The notes under the pieces: generated by a model
The model's database searches: none
What the model was told of the DNA's origin: nothing
Seen by the model: only the letters and a program-made list of their open reading frames with translations
Shown here: positions 50,963 through 59,607 of the stretch, piece by piece
How positions within the stretch are numbered: position 1 is the first letter of the stretch
How the letters are laid out: each line of letters begins with the position of its first letter
DNA from: Clostridiales bacterium
GTDB taxonomy: Bacteria > Bacillota > Clostridia > Saccharofermentanales > DTU023
Direction: 5' to 3'
Assembly (NCBI GenBank): GCA_004556455.1
Contig: SFGY01000001.1
Location: forward strand, 62,001-126,000
Length of the DNA: 64,000 bases
Position numbers and translations under genes: made by a program

Positions 50963-51493
50963 ATGCGCATTATCACCCCCGATTTTTACAATCAGAGTCT
51001 CGCCGAAATTGATTGGCAGAAAATTCCCGCCCTGGGTATAGAACTGCTCTTTTTAGATATTGACAACACACTGGCCGCAGATGGATCTCGCCAGGCTGAT
51101 CATGCGACGATAAATCTCCTCAGGGAGATGGAAAAAGCTGGCTTGTCTCTCTGTGTCCTATCCAACGCCAAAGCGGAACGGGGTGCAGAATTCACGAAGA
51201 ATCTGGGGATACCCTATCTGGGACTGGCCATGAAACCTCTTACTTTCAAGATAAAATCATATTTGCGTCAACAGGGCTTGAAGCCCGCTCGTTGCCTCAT
51301 GGTTGGCGATCAGCTCTTTACCGATGTGATGGCCGGACGCAGAAGCGGCTGCAAGACTCTTCTTGTGCCTCCGCTGGCGGAGGATCTGTCCAGTTTTGTG
51401 CGCTGGAAAAGAAAACTTGAAAACTATTTTTTTCGACATGGCCTTGATCTCCATGACATCCCCTCATTGCCAAAGTGTAAGCGCTTGCAGTGA
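50963..51493 (+). CDS. YqeG family HAD IIIA phosphatase
   Basis: A 176-residue HAD phosphatase. Motif I is LLFLDIDNTLAA (DxDxT-like), motif II CVLSNA, the Lys is in AMKPLTFKI and motif III is MVGDQLFTDVMAG. This is the YqeG subtype common in Firmicutes near yqeH/nadD-type clusters; its substrate is not established. The ATG at 50963 has GGAGG 7 nt upstream and a TATAAT lies about 20 nt before; the frame is open further upstream, overlapping the aspartokinase antisense. Confidence 0.9.
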   Translation: MRIITPDFYNQSLAEIDWQKIPALGIELLFLDIDNTLAADGSRQADHATINLLREMEKAGLSLCVLSNAKAERGAEFTKNLGIPYLGLAMKPLTFKIKSYLRQQGLKPARCLMVGDQLFTDVMAGRRSGCKTLLVPPLAEDLSSFVRWKRKLENYFFRHGLDLHDIPSLPKCKRLQ

Positions 51494-51514
51494 GGGCCTT
51501 GCTAACTTTATAAT
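51485..51514 (+). promoter_or_regulatory. promoter of the efp operon
   Basis: TTGCAG (51485-51490) and TATAAT (51509-51514) are separated by 18 bp. The -35 box overlaps the end of yqeG. Confidence 0.7.
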
Positions 51515-51577
51515 AGACCAAGCTTATAAACATGATTGAGGGTCGCGGGAGCAACCTGTGCCCTGTAGGAGGTACTT

Positions 51578-52141
51578 ATGATTAGTGCGGGTGATTTTCG
51601 CAACGGAATGACATTTGAGATGGATGGTCAGGTTTATCAGGTCGTGGAATTTCAGCATGTGAAGCCTGGTAAAGGTGCGGCGTTCGTGCGTACCAAATAT
51701 AAAAATGTCAAAACCGGTGCGGTGGTGGAGCGCAGCTTTAACCCGACAGAAAAATTTGAGCAGGCCCAGCTGGACCGTGCAGATATGTCTTATCTCTACG
51801 CTGATGGCAACCTTTATTATTTTATGGATACAGAAACGTTTGAACAGATTCCTGTCAGCAAAGAGCTCCTTGGTGATAACCTGAACTACATTAAAGAGGG
51901 TATGGTTTGCCGCATTGTTTCTTATAAGGGCACGATCTTCGGCATTGAGCCTCCAACGTTCGTAGAGCTGCTGGTCACGGAGTGTGAGCCGGGTGTTCGT
52001 GGTGATACCGCGACGAATGCGACCAAGACAGCCAAAGTGGAAAGTGGCTATGAGGTTCGCGTTCCCCTCTTTATCAATGAAGGCGATATTATCCGTATTG
52101 ATACCCGTACTGGCGACTATATGGATCGTGTGAAGAACTAA
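51578..52141 (+). CDS. efp: elongation factor P
   Basis: A 187-residue EF-P that helps ribosomes through polyproline stretches by entering next to the P-site tRNA. All three domains are present: the N-terminal KOW-like domain with Lys32 at the tip (VKPGKGAAF), the middle OB fold and the C-terminal OB fold ending in RIDTRTGDYMDRV. Lys rather than Arg at the tip suits modification by the YmfI/EpmA-type or no-modification routes. AGGAGG lies 7 nt before the ATG. It leads the Asp23-NusB-Xse cluster. Confidence 0.97.
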   Translation: MISAGDFRNGMTFEMDGQVYQVVEFQHVKPGKGAAFVRTKYKNVKTGAVVERSFNPTEKFEQAQLDRADMSYLYADGNLYYFMDTETFEQIPVSKELLGDNLNYIKEGMVCRIVSYKGTIFGIEPPTFVELLVTECEPGVRGDTATNATKTAKVESGYEVRVPLFINEGDIIRIDTRTGDYMDRVKN

Positions 52142-52152
52142 CTGAGCTGTCG

Positions 52153-52533
52153 ATGATGCCGGAGAATGGAGATAAAATATCCGTAAAGGGCGAACGCAGT
52201 TTGTCTCAGGGGTTTATTGCCCAGTATTCGGCAGAGGCTGCGATGCAGGTGCCTGGTGTGGCTGGCCTGGAGACAGGAGTTATCGTTTCTCTTAAGGAAG
52301 TTCTCGGTGGAGAACACAATGGCAAAGGTGTGCGAGTCCGTTTTCAGGGCGAAAATGCCGACTTTGTGCAGATTGATGTTTTTCCTCTGATGTTCTACGG
52401 TTACAGGCTGCCTGATGTGGCCTGGCAGGTTCAGGAGCAGGTTAAGGAAGAAGTTGAACGCTTTACCGGCCTGCCTGTCAATGAAGTCAATGTCCAGGTG
52501 ATGGGCATCGTCAGAGAGGAGGAAGAAAAATGA
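52153..52533 (+). CDS. Asp23/Gls24 family envelope stress response protein
   Basis: A 126-residue Asp23/Gls24-like protein. It matches the family body: GDKISVKGERSLSQGFIAQYSAEAAMQVPGVAGLE, then IDVFPLMFYGYRLPDVAWQVQEQVKEEVERFTGL and VNEVNVQV. Such proteins form a membrane-associated lattice under alkaline or envelope stress and are anchored by AmaP, encoded next with a 4-nt overlap. Start ATG 52153 has only a short GAG site. YqhY, the Bacillus counterpart, lies in a similar accB-nusB neighbourhood. Confidence 0.93.
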   Translation: MMPENGDKISVKGERSLSQGFIAQYSAEAAMQVPGVAGLETGVIVSLKEVLGGEHNGKGVRVRFQGENADFVQIDVFPLMFYGYRLPDVAWQVQEQVKEEVERFTGLPVNEVNVQVMGIVREEEEK

Positions 52534-53081
52534 GCCGCTGGTCACGTGTGATTATTGTTATTTTTTCTTTTATCCTGGCGGTTTTGTCCCTGATTACTTT
52601 GCTGATGTTCCTCTCTGAGACGATCATGAGCGCTATGGTGGCCTTTTTCCTGCGCCTGCAGAAAATCGGCAGCTGGCGTGTGCTGATTATTTTGTCGGCG
52701 ATCGTCCTGCTTGTCACTTCTGTGATTTCTCTGCTGCTTGCCGTGATGAGTGGACGCCTGCGTCGTGCGCGCGTGCGAGAGTCAACTCTGGGTTCAGTGG
52801 ATATCGGGGTCGATGCGATTGAAAGTATTGCTCTCAATGCGGCCAAGGGGTCACAGTCTGGTGTCAGAAGCGCAAAAGCCCGGGTAGCTCCCTTCAAAGG
52901 GGATAAGCTTGCGGTGACCATGATTGTTTCCTGCTATTCTGATGTCGAGCTTCCGACGATGATGTCCCGAGTTCAGGAGCGAGTTAAAAAAGATATTGAA
53001 CGCTATACCGGAATCGAAGTTGGCGAAGTTCATGTTCGCGTATCCCGGGTCGACGCTATCACGGCCAGAATTGATCACTGA
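52530..53081 (+). CDS. amaP: AmaP-like alkaline shock membrane anchor protein
   Basis: A 183-residue protein with two N-terminal membrane helices (about 7-30 and 48-70) and a cytosolic Asp23-like domain from about 85. The late VQERVKKDIERYTGIEVGEVHVRV segment mirrors the equivalent part of the preceding Asp23 protein. AmaP-type proteins tether Asp23 to the membrane. ATGA overlap with the previous gene. The DUF2273 gene follows, as in many Firmicutes. Confidence 0.9.
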   Translation: MSRWSRVIIVIFSFILAVLSLITLLMFLSETIMSAMVAFFLRLQKIGSWRVLIILSAIVLLVTSVISLLLAVMSGRLRRARVRESTLGSVDIGVDAIESIALNAAKGSQSGVRSAKARVAPFKGDKLAVTMIVSCYSDVELPTMMSRVQERVKKDIERYTGIEVGEVHVRVSRVDAITARIDH

Positions 53082-53130
53082 TGGCTCCAGCAGTCCAAGG
53101 GTCTTGATTGAAGCTTGAAAAGGAGGGCCT

Positions 53131-53376
53131 ATGCCGGAATATAAATCGTGGCTGAAGCAGCTGCTTGAAGGTGCAAAAAACTTTGGTCCGGGCGCCACGG
53201 GGGCACTTGTCGGCTTTCTCATCGGTCTGCTCTGGATGGTCCTGGGACTGTGGAAGACGCTATTTATTCTGCTTATGACTTTTGCAGGCTACTTTCTGGC
53301 TGTCCGCCATTTTTCGGATAAAGAAAGTTTTCGCAAATTCCTGGACAAAATTTTTCCTCCGGGATTTTTTCGCTAA
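53131..53376 (+). CDS. DUF2273 small membrane protein
   Basis: An 81-residue protein with two membrane helices (about 22-40 and 42-60) separated by a Gly/Trp/Lys turn and a charged C-terminal tail (FSDKESFRKFLDKIF). Size, helices and its place after amaP match the DUF2273 family. Function unknown; probably part of the same envelope stress complex. AGGAGGG lies about 6 nt before the ATG. Confidence 0.88.
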   Translation: MPEYKSWLKQLLEGAKNFGPGATGALVGFLIGLLWMVLGLWKTLFILLMTFAGYFLAVRHFSDKESFRKFLDKIFPPGFFR

Positions 53377-53388
53377 GGGGGGCTTCCA

Positions 53389-53934
53389 TTGAATTCCACG
53401 TTCAAACCCGGTGAAATCCGCGAAGCTGTTTTCTGTTTTCTTTATCAGCTCTGCATACAAAAAGACAGTCGCAGTGAGCAGGAAGAACGTTTTCTGGCAG
53501 ACCGGGCCTACTCCGAAGAAGAGCGGGCCTTCTTTTTAGAGCGCTGCGAGGGAGTCAGTACTAAGTTAGAGGAGCTTGATGCGACCATCGAGCCTCTGCT
53601 CAAACGCTGGACATTGCAGCGTCTGCCCCTGGTCGATCTCTGTATCCTGCGGCTGGCTGTTTATGAAATCCTTTATTGCGAGGATTTACCCCATAATGTG
53701 GCTATAGCCGAAGCGGTACGCCTGGCTAAAATCTACAGCGATGATGAGGCCAGATCTTATATTAACGGCGTTTTGGCATCTTTTATGCGCCAGAGAGAGG
53801 CCGCGGAAAGTGAAACTGAGAACCCTCAGTCCAGAACAGCCGCAGTTCTTCACAGTGACGAAAACCCTGGCGCAGCTTCTGAAGAACCGTTGCAGGACAG
53901 TGTTGAAGGGAATGAGACATGCTCGGGGATCTGA
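53389..53934 (+). CDS. nusB: transcription antitermination factor NusB
   Basis: A 181-residue NusB that joins S10 in antitermination complexes on rRNA operons. Helical core features: REAVFCFLYQL, RWTLQRLPLVDLCILRLAVYEIL, and AIAEAVRLAKIYSDDEARSYINGVLA. The last ~40 residues are an extra acidic tail rich in Glu, Ser and Ala. It begins with TTG at 53389 behind AAGGGGGG, and overlaps xseA by 16 nt. Confidence 0.95.
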   Translation: MNSTFKPGEIREAVFCFLYQLCIQKDSRSEQEERFLADRAYSEEERAFFLERCEGVSTKLEELDATIEPLLKRWTLQRLPLVDLCILRLAVYEILYCEDLPHNVAIAEAVRLAKIYSDDEARSYINGVLASFMRQREAAESETENPQSRTAAVLHSDENPGAASEEPLQDSVEGNETCSGI

Positions 53935-55190
53935 GCGTTTCTGATTTTAACCGTCTGGCTTCAGCCTGTATTGATGCGTCTCCTCTGCAGAATTGTCGTG
54001 TCGAGGGTGAAATCTCTGCGGCTAAACGCTATCCTTCAGGCCATTTTTATTTTACGCTGAAAGACGAGAAAGCCTCGGTCTCCTGTGTCATGTGGCGAGG
54101 TGATGTCCAGGCACAGCAGAAACTGCCGCAGGAAGGTGCTCATGTCCTCTGTCTTGGCAGGGCAGGGATCTACGAGCGTGATGGCCGTTTTCAGCTCTAC
54201 GTGAAGCGCTTTCAGCCCCTTGGAGTGGGGGATCTGTGGCAGCGCTTTGAGGCTTTGAAAAAGGAGCTTGAGGGCCTGGGCTGGTTTGATCAGAAGCTCA
54301 AAAAAAAGCTGCCTCGGCTTCCCCGGACGATCGGTGTGGTCACGTCTTCCTCCGGTGCTGTTATTCACGACATTGTCAATGTTCTGAGGAGGCGCTTTCC
54401 TGGTTTTTCTCTGCGCCTCATCAATACAAAAGTGCAGGGCGCCGGTGCTGCGGAAGAAATTTCCCGGGGAATAAAACTGTTCAATATCCTTCAAGCGGCC
54501 GATGTCCTGATCGTCGGACGTGGCGGAGGTTCTCTGGAGGATCTCTGGTGCTTTAATGAGCGTATTGTGGCAGAGGCAGTCCACGAGAGCAAAATTCCCA
54601 TCATTTCAGCTGTGGGTCACGAAAGTGATTTTTCCATCTGTGATTTTTGTGCAGATCTCAGGGCTCCGACTCCTTCGGCGGCTGCCGAATTGGTCTTGCC
54701 CGAAAAGAGCGTGCTCATAGAAGGTCTGAAAGGTGATGAGCAAAAACTTAAAAAGTCGATGTTGCAACGTCTGATGCTGGCAGGGCAAAGGCAGAGCAGC
54801 CTCAGGCGGGCGTTGGTCTTTGCCTTGGAGAAACGCTTTCGTGAAGAGAGCCTGGCTCTCGATGCCCTCTCGCGCCGTTCCGTGCTCACCCAGCCCCTGG
54901 CCTTCCTCACACCCCGACGAACGGAAATCACGCATCTGCGGCAGCGTCTTGAACAGTGTGTATCCAGCCTGCTGCTGCGGGAAAAGCAGCGTTCGAGCTT
55001 TCGTGAGCAGAGCCTCGAGCATCTTTCTCCCTGGAAACTACTGGCCCGTGGTTATGCGGCTGTTGAAACGGAAGACGGTCGGTTGCTCAGCTCCGTTCAC
55101 GACATGCATGTTCCTATGAAGCTCTGTTTGAGAATGCAGGATGGCCGAGTTCTGCTGCGAACTGAAAAAATAATTGAAGGAGAGACTTAA
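53919..55190 (+). CDS. xseA: exodeoxyribonuclease VII large subunit
   Basis: A 423-residue catalytic subunit degrading single-stranded DNA to oligonucleotides. N-terminal OB fold (CRVEGEISAAKRYPSGHFYFTL), the catalytic domain with IGVVTSSSGAVIHDI, GRGGGSLEDLWCFNE and SAVGHESDFSICDF, then a long coiled coil and the C-terminal LARGYA segment. It overlaps nusB by 16 nt; xseB follows at 3 nt. Confidence 0.97.
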   Translation: MLGDLSVSDFNRLASACIDASPLQNCRVEGEISAAKRYPSGHFYFTLKDEKASVSCVMWRGDVQAQQKLPQEGAHVLCLGRAGIYERDGRFQLYVKRFQPLGVGDLWQRFEALKKELEGLGWFDQKLKKKLPRLPRTIGVVTSSSGAVIHDIVNVLRRRFPGFSLRLINTKVQGAGAAEEISRGIKLFNILQAADVLIVGRGGGSLEDLWCFNERIVAEAVHESKIPIISAVGHESDFSICDFCADLRAPTPSAAAELVLPEKSVLIEGLKGDEQKLKKSMLQRLMLAGQRQSSLRRALVFALEKRFREESLALDALSRRSVLTQPLAFLTPRRTEITHLRQRLEQCVSSLLLREKQRSSFREQSLEHLSPWKLLARGYAAVETEDGRLLSSVHDMHVPMKLCLRMQDGRVLLRTEKIIEGET

Positions 55191-55193
55191 TTC

Positions 55194-55478
55194 ATGGAAA
55201 AATCTGAAATAGAGAAACAGACCACGTCTGCAGGGCAGTCTGATCCTGAAAGTGAAAAAAACCTGAGCTATGAAGAGGCCGTGGCAGAGCTTGAAACAAT
55301 TGTCCAATCGCTTGAGCGTGGTGAAGCTAAGCTGGAGGAATCGGGCAAACTTTACGAACGTGGCGTCTTTCTCTCGCGCTATTGTTCACGTATCCTCAAT
55401 GAGATGGAAGAAAAAATCACGGAGCTTCGTGTCGATGACGAGGGTGGCCTGACGGAGTTTCCCCTCAATCAATCATGA
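55194..55478 (+). CDS. xseB: exodeoxyribonuclease VII small subunit
   Basis: A 94-residue helical subunit of exonuclease VII. The conserved SYEEAVAELETIVQSLERGE core is followed by LEESGKLYERGVFLSRYCSRILNEMEEKI-type helix. The N-terminus has an extra polar extension of about 20 residues. It overlaps ispA by 4 nt. Confidence 0.96.
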   Translation: MEKSEIEKQTTSAGQSDPESEKNLSYEEAVAELETIVQSLERGEAKLEESGKLYERGVFLSRYCSRILNEMEEKITELRVDDEGGLTEFPLNQS

Positions 55479-56392
55479 GCAGAATGTCTGAAAAAACCTT
55501 TGCAGAAGCGCTGGAGAAAGACCGGGCTGGATTTAATGCAAAACTCGAGTCCCTGCTTCCGATGGCTGAAGATGGTCCTTTTACAACTTTGCGGGGGGCG
55601 ATGCGCTATGCCCTGCTGGGGGGAGGCAAGCGAGTCCGTGGCCTGATTCTTCTGCAAGTAGGAAAGATTTTTGAACTTTCAGAAAGCGAAAGTCTACCTT
55701 ATGCTGCGGCTCTCGAGATGATTCATGCGTCGTCGCTAGTTCATGATGATCTTCCCGCTCTGGATAACGATGATTTTCGTCGGGGACAAGCCTCCTGTCA
55801 TAAAGCTTTTGGTGAAGGTCAGGCCATACTGGCTGGTGATGCTCTCCTGAACATGGCCATGGAGTTGCTGATTGCGGAGTGTCATAAGAGTGAGCAGGCT
55901 TCGGCTGCGTCGGCCTATATGGCGGGTGCAGCTGGCCAAAAGGGTATGCTCGGAGGGCAAAGTCTCGACCTTCTGGCAGTTGGGAAAGAGCCGGAAAGCT
56001 TTTCGCTTGAAGAACTTACTGATTTGCAAAAACTTAAAACCGGCAAATTACTGCAGGCGGCTTATGTCTGTCCGGCACTCCGTGCCGGCGCTGACAAGAA
56101 TATCGTTCACGACCTGCAGGATCTGGCTGAAAACAGCGGCCTGTGCTTTCAAATTCGCGATGACCTGCTCGACGAAGAAGCTGGGACGGCAGAACTGGGT
56201 AAAACCGCAGGAAAGGACAGAAGGGACAGTAAAATAACCTTTGTTACCGTCTTCGGCCGTAAAGCTGCTGAACAGAGGCTGGCCGAGCTTGAAGAGACTA
56301 ATGTCAAAATACTGGCATCACTGGAGGGAAAAGGGCTGCACATTGACTGGCTGTACGGTATGCAGCGCTGGCTTTCCAGTCGCAGAAACTGA
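55475..56392 (+). CDS. ispA: polyprenyl (farnesyl) diphosphate synthase
   Basis: A 305-residue trans-prenyltransferase, joining IPP to allylic diphosphates to form FPP or GPP. The first aspartate-rich motif is HDDLPALDNDDFRRG and the second DDLLDEEAG, both with DDxxD. GGGKRVRG provides the diphosphate-binding Lys/Arg. ATG 55475 overlaps the xseB stop; a second in-frame ATG at 55484 is possible. dxs follows, so this operon covers both ends of the MEP route to isoprenoids. Confidence 0.95.
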   Translation: MSRMSEKTFAEALEKDRAGFNAKLESLLPMAEDGPFTTLRGAMRYALLGGGKRVRGLILLQVGKIFELSESESLPYAAALEMIHASSLVHDDLPALDNDDFRRGQASCHKAFGEGQAILAGDALLNMAMELLIAECHKSEQASAASAYMAGAAGQKGMLGGQSLDLLAVGKEPESFSLEELTDLQKLKTGKLLQAAYVCPALRAGADKNIVHDLQDLAENSGLCFQIRDDLLDEEAGTAELGKTAGKDRRDSKITFVTVFGRKAAEQRLAELEETNVKILASLEGKGLHIDWLYGMQRWLSSRRN

Positions 56393-56400
56393 GGTTTAAA

Positions 56401-58299
56401 TTGAGTCAGGATATTCTACATACCATCAACTGCCCGGCTGATGTTAAAAAGCTGAGTGTGCAGGAAATCAAAGAGCTTTCGGCTCAGTGCAGGCAGGATA
56501 TTATCGCTACCGTTTCTAAAAATGGCGGCCATCTTGCTTCTAATCTTGGCGTAGTTGAGCTGACGCTGGCTTTGGCTAAGGTCTTTGATTTTGAAGAAGG
56601 AAGAGATCGTCTGATTTTTGATGTCGGCCATCAATGCTATACCTGGAAGCTGATCACAGGGCGCCGCGAAGCTTTTGCCGGACTGCGTCAGGAAAATGGC
56701 ATTTCCGGCTTTCCCAAACGTGAAGAATCCCCCTATGATTTTTTTAATACCGGCCACAGCAGTACCTCTATATCAGCCGCTCTGGGCTATGCTCGTGCGG
56801 ATAGGATCCGCCAGCAGAGCGGACGTAAGAATATTGCTCTGATTGGCGATGGAGCCATGACCGGAGGTATGGCTTTCGAGGCTCTGAATGATGCCGGCCA
56901 GCGGGGAGATCCTATTCTTGTCATTCTCAATGACAATGAGATGTCGATTGACGGCAATGTCGGCGGTCTATCCAGATATCTTGAAGATCTGAGGATTTCC
57001 AATGGCTACCGCCATTTTAAGAAAGCGGTTAAAGCGAGGATGGATCGGCATCCGCAGAAATCCGCGAAACTTATGCGCTGGCTCGAGAATATAAAGGGCA
57101 GAGCTCGCCTTGTGGGCAGGCAGAGCGGAGCGTTTTTTGAAGAACTTGGTTTTCGCTATTATGGACCAGTTGACGGTCACGACCTTGATTCTCTGATACG
57201 GCATCTCAGAGCTTGCAGAGAAAGAGAAGACCCTGTGCTTTTGCATGTCCTGACCTGTAAAGGCCTGGGCTATCGACAGGCCGAAGATGAACCCAGCAAA
57301 TATCACGGTGTAGCGCCCTTTCTCATCAGCAAAGGAGTGCAGCCCAAGTCCGGTGGAACAAGCTCCTTCACTCAGCTGGCAGGCCGGTATCTGCTTGAAA
57401 AAGCTGAGGCGGATCAACGGATTGTTGCCATTTCTGCTGCGATGACCTCAGGTTGTGGTCTTAGCGCTTTTGCTCAAAAATTACCCGAGCGCTTTTTTGA
57501 TGTCGGTATTTCGGAACAACATGCAGCCACTCTGGCTGCAGGTCTGGCTGCAGGTGGACTGCGACCTGTGCTCGCGCTTTACAGTACCTTTTTACAACGT
57601 GCTGTTGATCAGGTTTTGCATGATATCTGCCTGCAAAATCTTCCTGTGACCATTTTGCTGGATCACGCAGGCCTGGTGAGTCATGACGGTGAGACCCACC
57701 AGGGCATCTACGATCTGGCCCTTTTGGGATCTTTACCCAATTTGGAATTGCTTGCTCCTGCTGATGCTGCTGATGTTGAAGCTTGTCTTGATTATGCCCT
57801 GAGCCGGAATGGCCCTACGGTTCTTCGTTATCCAAAAGATAGCGCTCCAGAAGCTCTGCCATTTATCGGCCAGCGCTCCTTATTTGGCCTGCGCAAACTC
57901 CGTGAAGGTAAGGATCTGAACATCCTTGCTTATGGCGCTACCGCTGAGGCGTGCCTGGAAGCTGCAGAGATTCTGCTTAACTCTTCTTACAGTTCGTCTG
58001 TCTATTCATACATTAGTGGAAAAAACATTCATCTGCGTGATATGATAGGTGAAGAGTTTCAGAGCCGCCCGCTTATCCTTGTGACAGAAGGGGTCAGAGT
58101 GCAGTCCCCAAGCTTGACGCTAGTCGATGAATATCTTCACGAAACGCCAGAACTTAGGCTGAAGCTCATTGCAGTGGAAGATTGTCTGGCCCCTCAGGGG
58201 AGCAGAAAGGAATTGCTTGAGAGGGAGTCGCTCAGTGCTGCCGGTATCGCCCGAAAGGTTCTGGACTGGTTGCCGGAGCAGCTCCCTGAGTCGGAATAA
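56401..58299 (+). CDS. dxs: 1-deoxy-D-xylulose-5-phosphate synthase
   Basis: A 632-residue thiamine diphosphate enzyme that condenses pyruvate and glyceraldehyde 3-phosphate, the first step of the MEP pathway. Motifs: FDVGHQCYTWKLITGRR, ThDP-binding GDGAMTGGMAFEALN with NDNEMSIDGNVGG, and ISEQHAATLAAGLA in the central domain. It starts with TTG at 56401 with GAGG 6 nt upstream. In many Clostridia tlyA lies between dxs and nadK; here it is missing. Confidence 0.97.
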   Translation: MSQDILHTINCPADVKKLSVQEIKELSAQCRQDIIATVSKNGGHLASNLGVVELTLALAKVFDFEEGRDRLIFDVGHQCYTWKLITGRREAFAGLRQENGISGFPKREESPYDFFNTGHSSTSISAALGYARADRIRQQSGRKNIALIGDGAMTGGMAFEALNDAGQRGDPILVILNDNEMSIDGNVGGLSRYLEDLRISNGYRHFKKAVKARMDRHPQKSAKLMRWLENIKGRARLVGRQSGAFFEELGFRYYGPVDGHDLDSLIRHLRACREREDPVLLHVLTCKGLGYRQAEDEPSKYHGVAPFLISKGVQPKSGGTSSFTQLAGRYLLEKAEADQRIVAISAAMTSGCGLSAFAQKLPERFFDVGISEQHAATLAAGLAAGGLRPVLALYSTFLQRAVDQVLHDICLQNLPVTILLDHAGLVSHDGETHQGIYDLALLGSLPNLELLAPADAADVEACLDYALSRNGPTVLRYPKDSAPEALPFIGQRSLFGLRKLREGKDLNILAYGATAEACLEAAEILLNSSYSSSVYSYISGKNIHLRDMIGEEFQSRPLILVTEGVRVQSPSLTLVDEYLHETPELRLKLIAVEDCLAPQGSRKELLERESLSAAGIARKVLDWLPEQLPESE

Positions 58300-58301
58300 T
58301 T

Positions 58302-59114
58302 ATGCGATTTGCAATTTGGGCAAACGAGCAGCGCGATCCCGGCTTTCTGGTGAGGGATGAACTTATTTCGATTCTCCGCTCCCGTGGAGCAGAGTTTTCT
58401 TTGCAGACAAAAGATTTTCCTTCCTGTGACCTGCTTATTTCCCTGGGGGGTGACGGAACCTTTCTTACGACCGCGCATCTTTCCGAAGCCAGAGATTTGC
58501 CCTGTATTGGTATTAACCTGGGTAGTGTTGGTTTCCTAACAGAAATAGATCGAAACAAAATGGCAGAGGCCGTGGATCAGATTATGGACGGAAATGTTCA
58601 GGAAGATTCACGCATGATGCTGGAAATAGAGGCAAGCGACGAACAGGGAAGCCTGCTGTGCCGGACAGAAGCTCTGAATGACCTGGTCATCAGTCGGGAA
58701 GGAAGCTCACGCATCATCACCGTAGATCTCTACATTAACGATCTCTTCGTTGAACGCATCCCCGGTGATGGTCTGATTATTGCGACGCCCACAGGTTCAA
58801 CAGCCTATTCTCTGGCTGCCGGTGGACCTATCGTTTATCCGGATATGGATCTGATGCTGATTACTCCCATCTGCCCCCACAGCCTTCATAATCGCAGCTA
58901 TCTGGCGCCGGCAGATTCGGAGATCAAGGTTTGTCTGCCTGATCCGGAAGCCTCAGCTGTGGCCAATGCTGACGGAAAACACAGCGTGATGATGTCACTC
59001 GGCTCCGTGCGTGTGCGGAAGGCCAAAAGAAGATTTCGTCTGCTTCGCCTGGGTGAAGAACAGTTTTACGTCACTCTGGCGAAAAAAATACAGCAAAGGG
59101 GGATGATTCAATGA
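58302..59114 (+). CDS. nadK: NAD kinase
   Basis: A 270-residue NAD+ kinase. The signature GGDGTFLTTA, NLGSVGFLTE and TPTGSTAYSLAAGGPIV (NE/D and GGxxG-type motifs) are intact, and the ALNDLVISR strand is present. It makes NADP in the cytosol. The ribosome site before ATG 58302 is weak; translation may be coupled to dxs, only 2 nt away. It overlaps argR by 4 nt. Confidence 0.96.
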   Translation: MRFAIWANEQRDPGFLVRDELISILRSRGAEFSLQTKDFPSCDLLISLGGDGTFLTTAHLSEARDLPCIGINLGSVGFLTEIDRNKMAEAVDQIMDGNVQEDSRMMLEIEASDEQGSLLCRTEALNDLVISREGSSRIITVDLYINDLFVERIPGDGLIIATPTGSTAYSLAAGGPIVYPDMDLMLITPICPHSLHNRSYLAPADSEIKVCLPDPEASAVANADGKHSVMMSLGSVRVRKAKRRFRLLRLGEEQFYVTLAKKIQQRGMIQ

Positions 59115-59602
59115 GACCTTCAAAGAATCCGAGACAATCGCGTATCCTGCAGATTGTCAGAACCAGAAACATCGGGACTCAGGAAGAGCTGGTAGCTGCC
59201 CTGCAGGAAGTGGGCATGGATGTTACTCAGGCCACAGTTTCCCGGGACATCAAAGAACTCGGTATCATCAAGGTTGCAACGGCCAATGGAGATCAGAAGT
59301 ATGTCACCATGAACCGGAGCGGCGAAGGAGCCTCAGGACGCCTGATGAAGGTGTTCTCGGAAGCGGTGACCTCTATTGATACGGCAAGCTCTTTTGTGGT
59401 CATTAAGACCCTTCCGGGCATGGCGCAGGCAGCAGCTTCCGCTCTTGATTCGATGCGTCTCGATGATCTCATTGGCAGTATTGCGGGAGACGATACCATT
59501 TTCATTGCCACCCATACTCCGAAGCATGCCGAAGAGATGCGTGAGACCCTGGTGGAACTTTCGCACCTTGACCCGGCCCTGCATCGTTCCAAGCTCGAGT
59601 AA
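59111..59602 (+). CDS. argR: arginine repressor ArgR
   Basis: A 163-residue ArgR/AhrC. N-terminal winged helix (RQSRILQIVRTRNIGTQEEL, VTQATVSRDIKELG) and C-terminal arginine-binding hexamer domain with IGSIAGDDTIFI. It regulates arginine biosynthesis and catabolism; argS occurs in the window but no ARG box was seen there. Position between nadK and recN is conserved in Firmicutes. Confidence 0.96.
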   Translation: MRPSKNPRQSRILQIVRTRNIGTQEELVAALQEVGMDVTQATVSRDIKELGIIKVATANGDQKYVTMNRSGEGASGRLMKVFSEAVTSIDTASSFVVIKTLPGMAQAAASALDSMRLDDLIGSIAGDDTIFIATHTPKHAEEMRETLVELSHLDPALHRSKLE

Positions 59603-59607
59603 AAGGC